A stretch of 64,000 nt of DNA. It comes from Alcanivoracaceae bacterium (lineage in GTDB: Bacteria > Pseudomonadota > Gammaproteobacteria > Pseudomonadales > Alcanivoracaceae). The position numbers were made by a program, and so were the translations under genes. Below are positions 9,479-19,063 of this stretch, in pieces. The first letter of the stretch is position 1. Each line of letters begins with the position of its first letter. The stretch spans positions 248,001 to 312,000 of the forward strand of contig JARGPN010000009.1 of assembly GCA_029213045.1 (NCBI GenBank), in the 5' to 3' direction. Below the pieces are notes generated by a model. The model searched no databases. It saw only the letters and a list, made by a program, of their open reading frames with translations, and was not told the DNA's origin.

Positions 9479-9579
9479 ACAGATGTCATATCCCGAAACA
9501 ACAATGCTCTTGCGACGAAATAGCGTGTGCCATTAGCGTAGATCGTCCGCTCAAACTGGAAATGAAAAAGGAGGCGCAC

Positions 9580-9762
9580 ATGATGCCAACACACACTTCA
9601 AACTTAAACGCGCAATCCAATGCGGACTTCAACGGTGCAGCAATCATTGATGCTAAAGGCCGTGAGATCCCGATTACAGAAGAAATGGTACGCGAAGCTT
9701 GCTCTAAGCTAGAGCAAAACTGGGCGTTCCCGGCTACAGCCACGCAATGCCAAGCTGGCTAA
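9580..9762 (+). CDS. PA1571-family small protein, 60 aa
   Basis: Tiny acidic protein with the family core FNGAAIIDAKGREIPITEEM followed by a short helix that ends in LEQNW. The family is known from Pseudomonas (PA1571) and has no assigned function. The start is chosen at 9580 (a second ATG follows at 9583) because a near-perfect Shine-Dalgarno AAGGAGG lies at 9568-9574. The frame stays open upstream but that part overlaps the N-terminus of the divergent NAD kinase-like gene and looks non-coding. Its 3' end overlaps the convergent pdxB gene by 29 bases. Confidence 0.8.
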   Translation: MMPTHTSNLNAQSNADFNGAAIIDAKGREIPITEEMVREACSKLEQNWAFPATATQCQAG

Positions 9763-10852
9763 GAACGAGCCGCCAAGCAACATCTACTTGTTCCGCCACA
9801 GTGACACCTGAAAGCTCGTGGCGCTGCGGATACTGACGACGAAGTTCGTCAAAAGCGCGCGCCGGGTCGGCGGAGCTCAATGAGTCAGCCAGACGTTCGT
9901 GATCAGCGAGCATCGCATATCGGTGCGCGAGAAGAGCGAGCAATTCTTTTTGCGTTGTCACCGGCGCCCGCCAAGTACTTTGCGGCGCAATAGGCTCGGC
10001 GACGTTAGCGTCTAATCCCTGCCAACCGAAAAACGCGTCCAGCACCATTTTGCTGCCGCGTAGCTTACCTTCCGCGGAATACCCCGCGATATGAGGCGTT
10101 CCGACGAACACCTTCTCAAATAACGCCCTCGGCACAACCGGCTCAGACTCCCACACATCCAACACCACTGTCGGCGCATCGGCGTGAGCCAAACGACTGA
10201 GCAATGCTTGGTTATCAATCACCGGCCCACGACAGGTATTCAATAACAGTTGTTCGCTTGTTAGCCCACCGAGACGGTCAGCGTCGAGCAGATGATGTGT
10301 CGCATACGGGCCGTCTTTAAGCAACGGAACATGCAGAGAAACCACGTCGCAGCCCAGCACATCCTGCAGCGATTTCCACCCAGCAGGTGCCGTCTCACCG
10401 GCGTCTTGCTTGGGCGGATCACAAAGCACCACCGTACAGCCTAGCGTACCAAACAAGGCCGCCACTCGAGCGCCAACGTTGCCCACGCCGATCACACCAA
10501 TTGTCATTTCTTTCAATAACTTACTGCGTTCAATAGCCCAGCGTAACGAGGCCTGGAGAACATATTCCGCCACCGCCTGGGCATTACAACCAGGCGCATG
10601 AGCAAAGCCAATGGCCTGATTCTCCAGCCACGACGTATCAACATGATCCGTTCCAATGGTGGCCGAACCAACAAACCGGACCGAGGAACCTTCCAATAAG
10701 CTGGCGTTCACAGTGGTCACCGAGCGGACAAACAAGGCATCGGCGTCGCGAACCATTTCGCCCGTCATGGTGCGCCCAGGGAACCGCCGCACCTCTGCCA
10801 CACCGTCCAGTGACGCCAAACCGGGCATATTTTCATCTGCTACGATCAGCAC
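9734..10852 (-). CDS. pdxB: Erythronate-4-phosphate dehydrogenase PdxB
   Basis: Second enzyme of de novo pyridoxal-phosphate synthesis, oxidising 4-phosphoerythronate. It is 372 aa with a GTG start. It has the N-terminal D-2-hydroxyacid dehydrogenase half, the Rossmann motif GVIGVGNVGARVA (about 119-131), and the catalytic trio at the same numbers as in E. coli: Arg208 (NTCRGP), Glu237 (DVWESEP) and His254 (GTPHIAGY). The C-terminal part (about 290-372) is the PdxB-specific dimerisation domain. The nearest gene on its 5' side diverges toward the envelope-machine operon. Confidence 0.95.
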   Translation of the reverse strand: MLIVADENMPGLASLDGVAEVRRFPGRTMTGEMVRDADALFVRSVTTVNASLLEGSSVRFVGSATIGTDHVDTSWLENQAIGFAHAPGCNAQAVAEYVLQASLRWAIERSKLLKEMTIGVIGVGNVGARVAALFGTLGCTVVLCDPPKQDAGETAPAGWKSLQDVLGCDVVSLHVPLLKDGPYATHHLLDADRLGGLTSEQLLLNTCRGPVIDNQALLSRLAHADAPTVVLDVWESEPVVPRALFEKVFVGTPHIAGYSAEGKLRGSKMVLDAFFGWQGLDANVAEPIAPQSTWRAPVTTQKELLALLAHRYAMLADHERLADSLSSADPARAFDELRRQYPQRHELSGVTVAEQVDVAWRLVLSQLGIAWL

Positions 10853-11013
10853 CGTGAAATCTCCAACATTTGCTTGTGTTTGACGTGACCGCGCATACTA
10901 GCCCCGAATCCCCTTTTTCGCACCGGCAGTCGGCTCAATTAAGATCTTTTTGCTCCTGTAACAGTCGTACACTTGATTTAGGGCTTTCTTCTCATTACAA
11001 ATAGGCATCGCTA

Positions 11014-11042
11014 CGGCATCAGGCACTACGCCGTCCTATAAT
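11014..11042 (+). promoter_or_regulatory. Probable sigma-70 promoter of the envelope-machine operon
   Basis: A consensus TATAAT lies at 11037-11042, 28 bases before the ATG at 11070. The hexamer 17 bases upstream (CGGCAT, 11014-11019) is a poor -35 box, so the promoter may be weak or activator-dependent. It is the only good -10 in the 217-base gap between pdxB and the operon. Confidence 0.45.
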
Positions 11043-11069
11043 AAAAAACGTCTCAGACTAGGCAGTAGT

Positions 11070-11588
11070 ATGACTAATTTTCTTCGACGCTTTGCTGTAG
11101 GGGCGTTGCTCGCCCTGTGTAGTACACAAATTCTGGCGGCTGACGAGGGCCTTTCTCGGCAAATTCAACAGCTCAAACAAGGGGTATTAGACCTCAACCG
11201 TGACCTGACGCTACTCGAAGGCGAGCTCCTCTATCCTAGCTCGCAAACAGCTGTGTTGGTGTCCGTGGATGTTGGTTCGCCCGTGCGCCTGGTGGATGTA
11301 AACCTCACGCTCGACGGCAAACACGTCAGCTACCATTTTTATACTGAGCAAGAATTTTCTGCCCTGACAAAAGGCGGCATCCACCGCCTGTACGATGGCA
11401 ACATCACCAGCGGCAAACACACCATCGAGGCGACTATTACGGGTTACGACCCGCGCGGTAAGGATTACCAGAAGAACGCCACGTACACATTCACCAAAGG
11501 ACCGGGCCGCAAAATGATCGAACTGCGGGTGCAGGATGACCTCGCCACCAAGCAGCATCGATTTGAATTTCGCGAATGGACTGAATAA
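11070..11588 (+). CDS. Secreted protein, first gene of the Glt/Tol-like operon
   Basis: 172 aa with a clear signal peptide (residues 1-23, cleavage after QILA). The mature part starts with a coiled-coil helix (about 28-55, QIQQLKQGVLDLNRDLTLL) followed by a beta-rich domain (60-165) that resembles an immunoglobulin-like or PEGA-like fold: VRLVDVNLTLDGK, then GKHTIEATITGYD. I do not recognise a named family. It is periplasmic, starts the operon and ends only three bases before the next gene, so it is probably a structural accessory of the complex built by the genes downstream. Confidence 0.72.
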   Translation: MTNFLRRFAVGALLALCSTQILAADEGLSRQIQQLKQGVLDLNRDLTLLEGELLYPSSQTAVLVSVDVGSPVRLVDVNLTLDGKHVSYHFYTEQEFSALTKGGIHRLYDGNITSGKHTIEATITGYDPRGKDYQKNATYTFTKGPGRKMIELRVQDDLATKQHRFEFREWTE

Positions 11589-11591
11589 TCC

Positions 11592-13535
11592 ATGGCGCGC
11601 CCAATTCGGGTAAACACGCGTCGCAGAGCAAAGCTTGCCGCTCTCGCCACGGGCATTTACCTCAGTCTTAATCCTTTTGCTCATGCGGGCATCGTTATCA
11701 TTGGTGACGACTTGCCGCCAGAGCCGATGGTGCTCGATCAAAGCGCCAAACAAGAACTCGCCTACGGGGAAATTCTGTTTAGTTTTTACGGCGAGCATAA
11801 ATTTGACGCCATGACGCGTTTGCTGGCCGGACAAAAAACTGAACTGTTCAATACCGATTCAACACAGCCCGAACTATTATTGGGTAACCTGTACGTTGAA
11901 CTTGGCGTACCAGACAAAGCGGAGACCATTTTCGACCGTTTACTGCAGCGCGATATTCTCTCGCAACTACGTGCCGAAACGTGGTTCCAAAAAGCCTCTC
12001 TCGACTATCGCCGCGGCAATTACGAATCTGCGGCCCGCATTTTAAATAGTGACCGCGTAAAAGGGCTATCTCCTGAACTAGATGCTCATCGCCACCTAAT
12101 GCTCGCTAACGTGCGCATTGGCCAAGAGGAATTTGGCGAAGCGTTAGCAAGTTTATACGCCATTCCTACCGGCACACGTGAAGGCTCCTACGCCACCTAT
12201 AACATGGGCGTCGCGATGATTCGCTCAAAGCATACTGACGAAGGCGTAAAACTACTCAACAGCGTAATCAATTTGCCCGAAGGCGAAGATGAAATTAACG
12301 CCCTAAAAGACCGCGCGGCATTAGCCGTCGGCTTAACTGAATTAGGACGCAAAAATTTAGACGCATCACGCAACGCCTTAGTGCGAATTCGCGTTGACGG
12401 TCCATTCTCAAACGAAGCCCTTTTGGCGCTAGGGCTAACCAACTTCGAACGCGGAGAATTCAAAAAGGCCCTACCGCTTTGGCTCGAACTGGTCCGTAGA
12501 AACCCCGGCCACCCTTCGGTGCAAGAAGCACTCATGCTAGCGCCACGCGCCTATGAAGAACTGCGCGCCATGCCCCAAGCGTTGGCAGGATATCAGTTCG
12601 CTGCGCAAACCTATCGTTCAGAGCTTAAACGCGTCGAACTGGCAATTCGTGATATTGACCGCAAAGGCTGGCTCGACAAACTCACCGGACAAAAACAATC
12701 GGATCACATCAGCGTTGATCCCATGGCCCCAGTCAAAGATTACACGGCGAGCGAAGGTCCAGAGATGACCTATCTCTATAAGCTATTCGCCTCACACGAC
12801 TTTGCCGAGAACTTCCGTCAGTACAACGAACTTCAGCGCCTGCGCGCCATGCTAGTGAATTGGCTAGATGAAATTCCTGCGCTCCAGCAGGCGTACGCTA
12901 ACCAACAGGCACATCTACAAAGCGTGCTGCCAACGGTCCGCAACCGACTGATCACGCTGCGCCGAGACCAGAAAACGCTAATGGAAAGCTCCGCCGTATT
13001 GGCCTCCAGCATTCCAAACCAACTGGACATGCGCCAGCCACAAGACCTGGCCAGCTTTGACCAGTTGCAGCTATGGGAAGTCATAGAGGCCCTACAGAGC
13101 GGAAAAAATAAGAGCAATGCTCAGTATCGTGAACGGCTTCGCCGCGTGCGCGGCCTACTCCTGTACGATATTGCCCGCGATGCACCGCAAAACCGAGCCG
13201 TACAGCAACAGGACGCAAGCAAAGTTCTAGAGCAGGCCGAAGTGGGCGCTGTACGCACGGATGCAGTGGAACAACTAGTACGGGAAGCAACGTTGCATAT
13301 TCGAGGCAACATCGGCGAGCGTATTGGCGGCAAGCGAACACAAATAGAAAAAATGATAAGTAACACCGATCAATTACTGGACCAGCTTGGCCAGATTCTA
13401 AAAAACGATGCACTACGAGTATTAGCGCAGTCTCGCCTACAACTGGGTAACCAGCTCGGCGAAGCGCATCTCTCCATGGCTCGTTTGCAAGATGCGTCGG
13501 TAGTACAAAAAATTGAACAAGGGGCGGCTCAGTGA
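11592..13535 (+). CDS. Large periplasmic TPR protein (GltD/GltE-type)
   Basis: 647 aa with an N-terminal signal peptide (RRRAKLAALATGIYLSLNPF, cleavage near residue 32, AHA). Residues 50-330 form helical repeats of tetratricopeptide type (LLGNLYVELGVPDKAETIF, then KDRAALAVGLTELGRKNLDA); residues 410-640 look like long coiled-coil helices (RNRLITLRRDQKTLMESS). It is a periplasmic scaffold protein. Position and architecture fit the TPR components that accompany AglRQS-like motors in Myxococcus and in gammaproteobacterial relatives; which Glt protein it matches cannot be fixed by eye. Its stop overlaps the next start (GTGA). Confidence 0.8.
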   Translation: MARPIRVNTRRRAKLAALATGIYLSLNPFAHAGIVIIGDDLPPEPMVLDQSAKQELAYGEILFSFYGEHKFDAMTRLLAGQKTELFNTDSTQPELLLGNLYVELGVPDKAETIFDRLLQRDILSQLRAETWFQKASLDYRRGNYESAARILNSDRVKGLSPELDAHRHLMLANVRIGQEEFGEALASLYAIPTGTREGSYATYNMGVAMIRSKHTDEGVKLLNSVINLPEGEDEINALKDRAALAVGLTELGRKNLDASRNALVRIRVDGPFSNEALLALGLTNFERGEFKKALPLWLELVRRNPGHPSVQEALMLAPRAYEELRAMPQALAGYQFAAQTYRSELKRVELAIRDIDRKGWLDKLTGQKQSDHISVDPMAPVKDYTASEGPEMTYLYKLFASHDFAENFRQYNELQRLRAMLVNWLDEIPALQQAYANQQAHLQSVLPTVRNRLITLRRDQKTLMESSAVLASSIPNQLDMRQPQDLASFDQLQLWEVIEALQSGKNKSNAQYRERLRRVRGLLLYDIARDAPQNRAVQQQDASKVLEQAEVGAVRTDAVEQLVREATLHIRGNIGERIGGKRTQIEKMISNTDQLLDQLGQILKNDALRVLAQSRLQLGNQLGEAHLSMARLQDASVVQKIEQGAAQ

Positions 13536-16500
13536 AATCCTGGCACAGTCATAAAATTTGCTTGTTAACGGCATCCATCGCGATCGCCGTAGCAGGCTGT
13601 GCATCGCAAAAAGCAACACAACAAGAAGTCGTTAACGAAGCGCGCTATAGCGGTACAACGCTTGCCGATTTGGAATCAACCGACATCACCATTGAAGCGC
13701 AAACACTCGATAACGTATCGGCGGAAAATGCGCTAGAAAGTTACCGTCGCGCCGTGGAGCTTTTCCAAGACCCGGAAAAACGTAGTCAGTCACTGCGTCG
13801 CATGGCTGATTTGGCGCTAGCTGCCGCCGAAGAAAAATCAGTGAATACGGAGTCGGCACAAGAAACCAAACCCGCTAACGCAAACAGACTCGTCGAGCAG
13901 CCAAACGTTTCAAATGAAGATCTGGACCGTGACGTCGACAAGATGCTTTACGAAAACTTTATGCGTGAAGCAAAAGCAACCGATAACCGTGAAGAGAAAT
14001 ATGCACTATTGGATTTGGCCGGCAACGTTCGCTCAAACCTCGAAGGCGCCAATCTAGAAACGGACTACAGCACAGCCATCCTGCTCTACAAAGAATTGCT
14101 CGACACCAGCACCAACCCAGCAGAACGTGGCGAAGCCTATTACCTACTGGCAAAAGCCTATGCGCTTGCCGGCGATCTAAACAGTTCACGAGCAGCACTA
14201 GACTCGCTCGTCACCGAATACCCAGACAGCCCTTTTTATACAGAAGCCCAATTTCGCCGCGGCGAATTGTTATTTTCTGAAGGTGATTTTGAATATTCCG
14301 CTCTCGCCTATCGCGAAGTGGTCAAAGTCGGTACAAGCAATGACTTTTATGGCCAAGCGCAATACAAACTCGGTTGGAGCGAATACAAGCTTGGCGAGTA
14401 CGAAAAGGCGCTCACTCAGTTCTTAGCGTTGGTCGATACGCTCTATGGCAAGTCAGAGCTGGATAACCCAAAAACCATGGAAGCGAAGTTGTACGCCGAC
14501 ACTCAGCGTGCCGTCAGCCTTGCCTTCTCAAATCTAGATGGCGCCACCTCGGTTAAACGTTGGTTCGCCAGCAAAGGCCACCGCGAATACGAAAAAGATG
14601 TGTATCGCGCGTTAGGCGAAGTCTACCTACAACAAGAACGTTTCCGCGACGCCGCCGAAGCCTTTGAAATGTTTGTCACGGTGTACCCAGACAGCGCCTT
14701 CGCACCAGAATTTTCTACGCTTAGCATTCAAGCCTATGACACAGGCGGCTTCCCAACAGAAGTACTTCCTGCAAAAGAGCGCTTTGCATCGCGTTACGGC
14801 ATTCGCAGCACATACTGGCAATCACACCCCGATGTACGCGAAGGCTATGTCCCACTGCTGAAAGGACATTTGTTAGATTTAGCTAAGTACTATCACTCAC
14901 AAGCGCAGCGCTCGAAAAAGCCCAGCGATTACGACAAGCCGGCAGCATGGTACCAAGAATACCTAGCAACACCTCCTGCGGGTCCAGAAAACGTCGACAT
15001 CAACAACTTGTACGCCCAATCTCTCTTTTCGGCACAGCATTATGCGCAAGCCGTAACAGAGTTCGAGCGTACCGCGTATCAATACAATACGCCTGCTAAC
15101 GTTGAACAAACGCCAGAACAACTAGCACAGAAAAACACACTGAGTTCTGAAGCAGCCTATTTCGCGTTAGTTGCCTATCAAAAACATATCGCCACATTAC
15201 CCAACAAAACGGAAGCGGATAAAAAGCAGCTCACTGAATGGCGTAACCGTCGTATCACCAGCAGCTTGAAATTTGCCGCCACCTACCCTGCTCACGATAA
15301 AGTGCCGTCGGTGGTGTACAACGTTATCGAAGATCAGCTAGCCAACGGCGATAAAGAAGCAGCCATTAAAACAGCAGGCGTGTTAGTAAACCGACAGCCA
15401 CCGCCGGAAGAAAAGCTACTGGTCTATGGCTGGGCGACAATCGCCAATGGCGAATACGATTTAAATCGTTTTAAAGTCGCGGAATTTGGCTATACCAAAT
15501 TGCTACAGTTCCCGTCCGTTAACGCCCAAGACCGTAAAACGTACCAAGAACGTCTTGCCGCCTCCGTGTACAAACAAGGTGAAGAGCTGCAAACGGCAGG
15601 ACAACTTGCCGCCGCGGCAGCTATGTTTATGCGTGTTGGAGACGTTTATCCAGATGCCTCCATTCGTAAGAACGCAGAGTTCGACGCCGCGACTATTTAT
15701 CTGAACTTGGATCAGACCGACGCAGCCATTCCTATCTTGGAATCGTTCCGCAAGCGTTATCCGGGCGACCCGCTGAACGAAACTGTTCCAGATAAACTGG
15801 CGCTTGCCTATGAGAAAACAGGCAACTTCGGGGCTGCGGCACTTGAGCTAGAAACCATTGCATCGCGATACGGTAGCGACGACAAAGAAAACCAAGAACT
15901 CGCCCGCCAAGCTTTGTGGCAAGCCGCAGAAATGCAAGATCGCGCAAAGCAGCCCGAAGACTCTATTCGTTTGTACAAAAAGTACGTGCAAACCTATCCT
16001 CAGCCGTACGACTTCCGCGCAGAAGCGCAGTACCGCTTAACCGGCTTCTATCAAGAAACCGGCAATATGGAAAACCGAGAATACTGGCTGAACCAGCTAA
16101 TCAAAACGTATAACGACGCGGGCAACGACGGCAACGATCGCGTCGCATGGCTTGCCGCGTGGGCAGCCTTCTCTCTCGCTGAGCCGACTTACGATGAATT
16201 TGCATCGATCAAGTTAACGCAGCCATTGAAGAAAAGCCTGACCGCCAAAACCACGGCGATGAAAGACGCACTAGGAAAATATGAAAAAGTCGCGGCAATT
16301 GGCGTCTCCGAATATGCCACCGCGTCTAATTATAAAATCGGGCAAATGTACCGTGTCCTAGCGAAAGATATGATGGAGTCGGAGCGTCCTAAAGGACTTA
16401 ACGACCTCGAAACGGAACAATATGACTTGTTGCTCGAAGAACAGGCCCTTCCCTATGAAGATCAGGCCATCGACATTCTTATCGCCAACACGGATTTGGT

Positions 16501-16618
16501 TAAAGAAGACATTTACGACAAATGGGTAAAACAAAGTTTTGCAGAACTTGCACAACTGCTACCCGGTCGCTACGCAAAAACAGAACAGGTAGAAGACTAT
16601 GTCGACATCATCTATTGA
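13532..16618 (+). CDS. Giant TPR outer-membrane lipoprotein (1028 aa)
   Basis: GTG start overlapping the previous stop by four bases. The lipobox AVAGC places the lipid Cys at about residue 23, and Ala at +2 predicts outer-membrane sorting. The rest is an array of TPR-like repeats: tandem helix pairs such as AYYLLAKAYALAGDLNSS, AQYKLGWSEYKLGEYEKA and ALGEVYLQQERFRDAAEAF, many with the YPDSP/YPGDP turns seen in BamD- and CpoB-type TPRs. It is probably the long periplasm-spanning partner of the complex. It ends inside the next gene (20-base overlap), indicating tight coupling. Confidence 0.85.
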   Translation: MKSWHSHKICLLTASIAIAVAGCASQKATQQEVVNEARYSGTTLADLESTDITIEAQTLDNVSAENALESYRRAVELFQDPEKRSQSLRRMADLALAAAEEKSVNTESAQETKPANANRLVEQPNVSNEDLDRDVDKMLYENFMREAKATDNREEKYALLDLAGNVRSNLEGANLETDYSTAILLYKELLDTSTNPAERGEAYYLLAKAYALAGDLNSSRAALDSLVTEYPDSPFYTEAQFRRGELLFSEGDFEYSALAYREVVKVGTSNDFYGQAQYKLGWSEYKLGEYEKALTQFLALVDTLYGKSELDNPKTMEAKLYADTQRAVSLAFSNLDGATSVKRWFASKGHREYEKDVYRALGEVYLQQERFRDAAEAFEMFVTVYPDSAFAPEFSTLSIQAYDTGGFPTEVLPAKERFASRYGIRSTYWQSHPDVREGYVPLLKGHLLDLAKYYHSQAQRSKKPSDYDKPAAWYQEYLATPPAGPENVDINNLYAQSLFSAQHYAQAVTEFERTAYQYNTPANVEQTPEQLAQKNTLSSEAAYFALVAYQKHIATLPNKTEADKKQLTEWRNRRITSSLKFAATYPAHDKVPSVVYNVIEDQLANGDKEAAIKTAGVLVNRQPPPEEKLLVYGWATIANGEYDLNRFKVAEFGYTKLLQFPSVNAQDRKTYQERLAASVYKQGEELQTAGQLAAAAAMFMRVGDVYPDASIRKNAEFDAATIYLNLDQTDAAIPILESFRKRYPGDPLNETVPDKLALAYEKTGNFGAAALELETIASRYGSDDKENQELARQALWQAAEMQDRAKQPEDSIRLYKKYVQTYPQPYDFRAEAQYRLTGFYQETGNMENREYWLNQLIKTYNDAGNDGNDRVAWLAAWAAFSLAEPTYDEFASIKLTQPLKKSLTAKTTAMKDALGKYEKVAAIGVSEYATASNYKIGQMYRVLAKDMMESERPKGLNDLETEQYDLLLEEQALPYEDQAIDILIANTDLVKEDIYDKWVKQSFAELAQLLPGRYAKTEQVEDYVDIIY

Positions 16619-17360
16619 TCGTCGCCTCATCACGATAATTCTCAGCGGCGCGCTACTGGGGTTGGCTGGCTGTGCCAGCAAACAAATCGACACCGGCTTA
16701 GATAGCAGCGGCGAAAAGCATGTATCGAAATATGCAGCCGAGCGGGAAGCAGCTGGTGATGTCAACGAAAGTGACGCCGTGCATATTCCGCCCGTCCCGC
16801 ATTCCCCTGCGGCGGAAGCGGCCGCGCAGAAAGCGCTGCCCGAATACGCCCGTGCATTGCAAACCATGCGCGCGGGCCAGCTCGATCAGGCGCTGGTCAT
16901 GCTGCAGTCACTGGGAGAGCGTTACCCTCAATTGTCCGGTCCGTTCGTAAACCAAGGCCGTATTTATTGGCAGCAGAAAAAATTCAAAGAAGCTCAAGCA
17001 GCGCTAGAAAAAGCCTTGCAGGTCAATGATCGCAATCCTTACGCGCACAATCTGCTAGGTATGGTGCTGCGCGAAGAAGGCGAATTTGATAAAGCGCTAA
17101 CTCATTACCAAACAGCAGTACAACTTGATCCCAAATACGCCAGAGCACATTTTAACCTTGGCGTTTTGGCCGAGCTATACATGCAGGACTTGAACCTCGC
17201 CCTTAATCATTTTCGCGCGTATCAAGCCCTTCAAAAAGAGCCCGACAGTACTGTCAAAAACTGGATTGTGGATTTAGAAAGACGTGCCCCAGCGCCCACC
17301 GCGGCACCAGCGGCCATAGCGGCACCGGACGCCGCGAACAATAACCAGGAGGTGAACTAA
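16599..17360 (+). CDS. TPR lipoprotein (GltC/PilF-like)
   Basis: 253 aa. Lipobox GLAGC with Cys at about 25 and Ala at +2, predicting an outer-membrane lipoprotein. Residues 85-215 hold three to four canonical TPRs (ALVMLQSLGERYPQLSG, then AQAALEKALQVNDRNPYAHN, then ALTHYQTAVQLDPKYARAHF), similar to PilF and NlpI. The C-terminal 25 residues are an Ala/Pro tail. Its ATG lies within the end of the 1028-aa gene, and the next gene starts one base after its stop. It could be a pilotin-like factor for an outer-membrane part of the machine. Confidence 0.82.
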   Translation: MSTSSIDRRLITIILSGALLGLAGCASKQIDTGLDSSGEKHVSKYAAEREAAGDVNESDAVHIPPVPHSPAAEAAAQKALPEYARALQTMRAGQLDQALVMLQSLGERYPQLSGPFVNQGRIYWQQKKFKEAQAALEKALQVNDRNPYAHNLLGMVLREEGEFDKALTHYQTAVQLDPKYARAHFNLGVLAELYMQDLNLALNHFRAYQALQKEPDSTVKNWIVDLERRAPAPTAAPAAIAAPDAANNNQEVN

Positions 17361-17361
17361 T

Positions 17362-17655
17362 ATGAAAGCTCTACTGCTTATTAGTCTGCTCGTAGCCAGC
17401 CCAGCTTGGGCGGCCGACGAAGCCACAAAAGAAAACACAACCGGCACCAACGTTATCGGCACACAAGAAGCGCCGACGGTTTTGAACGTTGTGCCCTGGA
17501 AGGACAAAGAAGTCCAGCTCGAAAAGAAAGATCCGACATCGTCGCTATTGAATCGCGTATTAGAACCGCTGGATCAAGAAGTGTTGCTGCGCGAAGTTGA
17601 GTACTACCGAATCCTCAACCAAGAGCAGAAAGGCGACGATTTGTTTTTGGAGTAA
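17362..17655 (+). CDS. Small exported protein, 97 aa
   Basis: Signal peptide MKALLLISLLVASPAWA followed by about 80 charged residues. The centre reads TVLNVVPWKDKEVQLEKKD and the C-terminus is a helix EVLLREVEYYRILNQEQ. No family recognised. It stands between the TPR lipoprotein and the stator gene in an unbroken operon, so it is probably a small periplasmic subunit. A 126-base gap separates it from the ExbB-like gene; an internal promoter there is possible but not evident. Confidence 0.7.
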   Translation: MKALLLISLLVASPAWAADEATKENTTGTNVIGTQEAPTVLNVVPWKDKEVQLEKKDPTSSLLNRVLEPLDQEVLLREVEYYRILNQEQKGDDLFLE

Positions 17656-17781
17656 TTATTAGCGTTCCTTTGAACTCAGCTAATGCATACCAGAACATTT
17701 TCTGATACAACAACAGCCATATCGTCTGGGTGACGGCCTTAGCTGCGCCAGAAAAACAATAACATTTTCAGGAGAACCTCC

Positions 17782-18498
17782 ATGTCGAACACCGTATCTT
17801 TGGATCCCGCAGCGGCTCAAGCTGCTATTGAACCGAGCATCGTTCAAACGATGATCAGCTTTATCCAAGATGGTGGTTTTTTCATGTACCCCATTCTTAT
17901 CGTGCTCGCCATCGGTCTAGGTATCGTACTTGAGCGCGTGATTTATCTTCAGATCACGAAAAGCCGTAATAAGAAAATCTGGGATCAAATTTTCCCAATG
18001 ATTGCTAAAGGTCAGTTCCGCCAGGCCATGGAAAGCGTAAAGGATAGCCCTGCCGGCATCGGTCGCGTTATTGCATACGGCCTTGAGCGTTCACGCATTA
18101 GCCGTCGCCACGACGACATCGAATTAGCCATGGAAGAAGGCTTGATGGAAGTGTTGCCACGACTGGAAACACGCACTTCTTACATTTCTACGCTAGCGAA
18201 CATCGCTACCCTGCTCGGTCTGCTTGGTACCATTATTGGTTTGATCCAAGCATTTACAGCCGTAGCTAACGCTGACCCAGCAGAAAAAGCAGATCTACTT
18301 TCCGCTTCTATTTCCGTTGCGATGAACACCACTGCATTCGGTTTGATTGCTGCGATTCCACTTCTGCTTTCGTTTTCCTTTATCACATCGATGACAGGCA
18401 AGCTGGTCGACAGCATGGAAATGGCTTCAGTGAAATTCCTGAACGCATTCCGTCAAGTTGTTGCTCAGCAGGAACAACGCGGCAACGACGGCCAATAA
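17782..18498 (+). CDS. TolQ/ExbB/MotA-family stator subunit (AglR-like)
   Basis: 238 aa, inner-membrane proton-channel protein. There are three membrane segments (about residues 33-55, 138-160 and 175-200) and the MotA/TolQ/ExbB core PRLETRTSYISTLANIATLL followed by GLLGTIIGLI. A good AGGAG lies at 17770-17774. In this superfamily five copies surround two ExbD/TolR subunits and turn proton flow into motion. Two ExbD-like genes follow directly, as with the AglR, AglQ, AglS trio of Myxococcus. ExbB or TolQ identity is also possible, but no tolB, pal or TonB-dependent receptor is nearby. Confidence 0.92.
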   Translation: MSNTVSLDPAAAQAAIEPSIVQTMISFIQDGGFFMYPILIVLAIGLGIVLERVIYLQITKSRNKKIWDQIFPMIAKGQFRQAMESVKDSPAGIGRVIAYGLERSRISRRHDDIELAMEEGLMEVLPRLETRTSYISTLANIATLLGLLGTIIGLIQAFTAVANADPAEKADLLSASISVAMNTTAFGLIAAIPLLLSFSFITSMTGKLVDSMEMASVKFLNAFRQVVAQQEQRGNDGQ

Positions 18499-18541
18499 AA
18501 AACGCCGTTGTATTCCGTTAACCTGTTGTAAAGGAGCCGAT

Positions 18542-19063
18542 ATGCGGCGTAAGCGTTCGCGTATTTCCGAAGAAGAGCTGAACATCACAACCTTCCTTAA
18601 TTTGATGGTTGTTTTGATTCCGTTCCTTCTGCTTAACGCAGTGTTCGCGCAAGTCTCCATCTTGCAGCTGAACCTGCCGTCGAGCGAAGTGACACCGCCC
18701 TCGGAAAACGAAAAGCCCAAGTTAGCCCTCGAAGTGCTGATCTATAAAGACCGTTATGAGGTCGCAGATCGCACATCGGGTAGCGTTCTAAAAATTGTCC
18801 GCAATACCGCAGACGGCGCCCACGATGCCGACGGATTGCGTTCATTCCTCGCTAAAGAAGTGAAGTCTCGCTTTGAAGACATCACTTCAGTGACCTTACT
18901 GTGCGAGGATGACACCCCTTACGACTTGATGATCCGAACCATGGACTCAGTGCGGTACTACCGTGCGCTAGTGAATGGTCAAAGCATCAAACGTGAGCTG
19001 TTTCCCGATATTGGTATTGGCTCTGCCCCTGCCGATTCATCCACAGCGGGAGGTGATGCATGA
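18542..19063 (+). CDS. ExbD/TolR-family protein 1, membrane Asp replaced by Asn
   Basis: 173 aa from the ATG at 18542, preceded by AAGGAG at 18531-18536. Short cytoplasmic N-terminus, one membrane helix (about 15-37) and a periplasmic domain (45-165). Where ExbD and TolR have the proton-carrying Asp (E. coli TolR D23), the helix reads ITTFLNLMVVLIPFLLL: position 20 is AAT, Asn. The paralogue directly downstream keeps Asp. The protein therefore probably acts as the non-protonatable partner of a mixed dimer. Four-base overlap (ATGA) with the next gene. Confidence 0.9.
   Translation: MRRKRSRISEEELNITTFLNLMVVLIPFLLLNAVFAQVSILQLNLPSSEVTPPSENEKPKLALEVLIYKDRYEVADRTSGSVLKIVRNTADGAHDADGLRSFLAKEVKSRFEDITSVTLLCEDDTPYDLMIRTMDSVRYYRALVNGQSIKRELFPDIGIGSAPADSSTAGGDA

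Noticed and set aside
9205-9579. N-terminal extension of the PA1571-type frame to about 185 residues
   Set aside because: The extension lies antisense to the NAD kinase-like gene; the AAGGAGG at 9568-9574 fixes the start at 9580.
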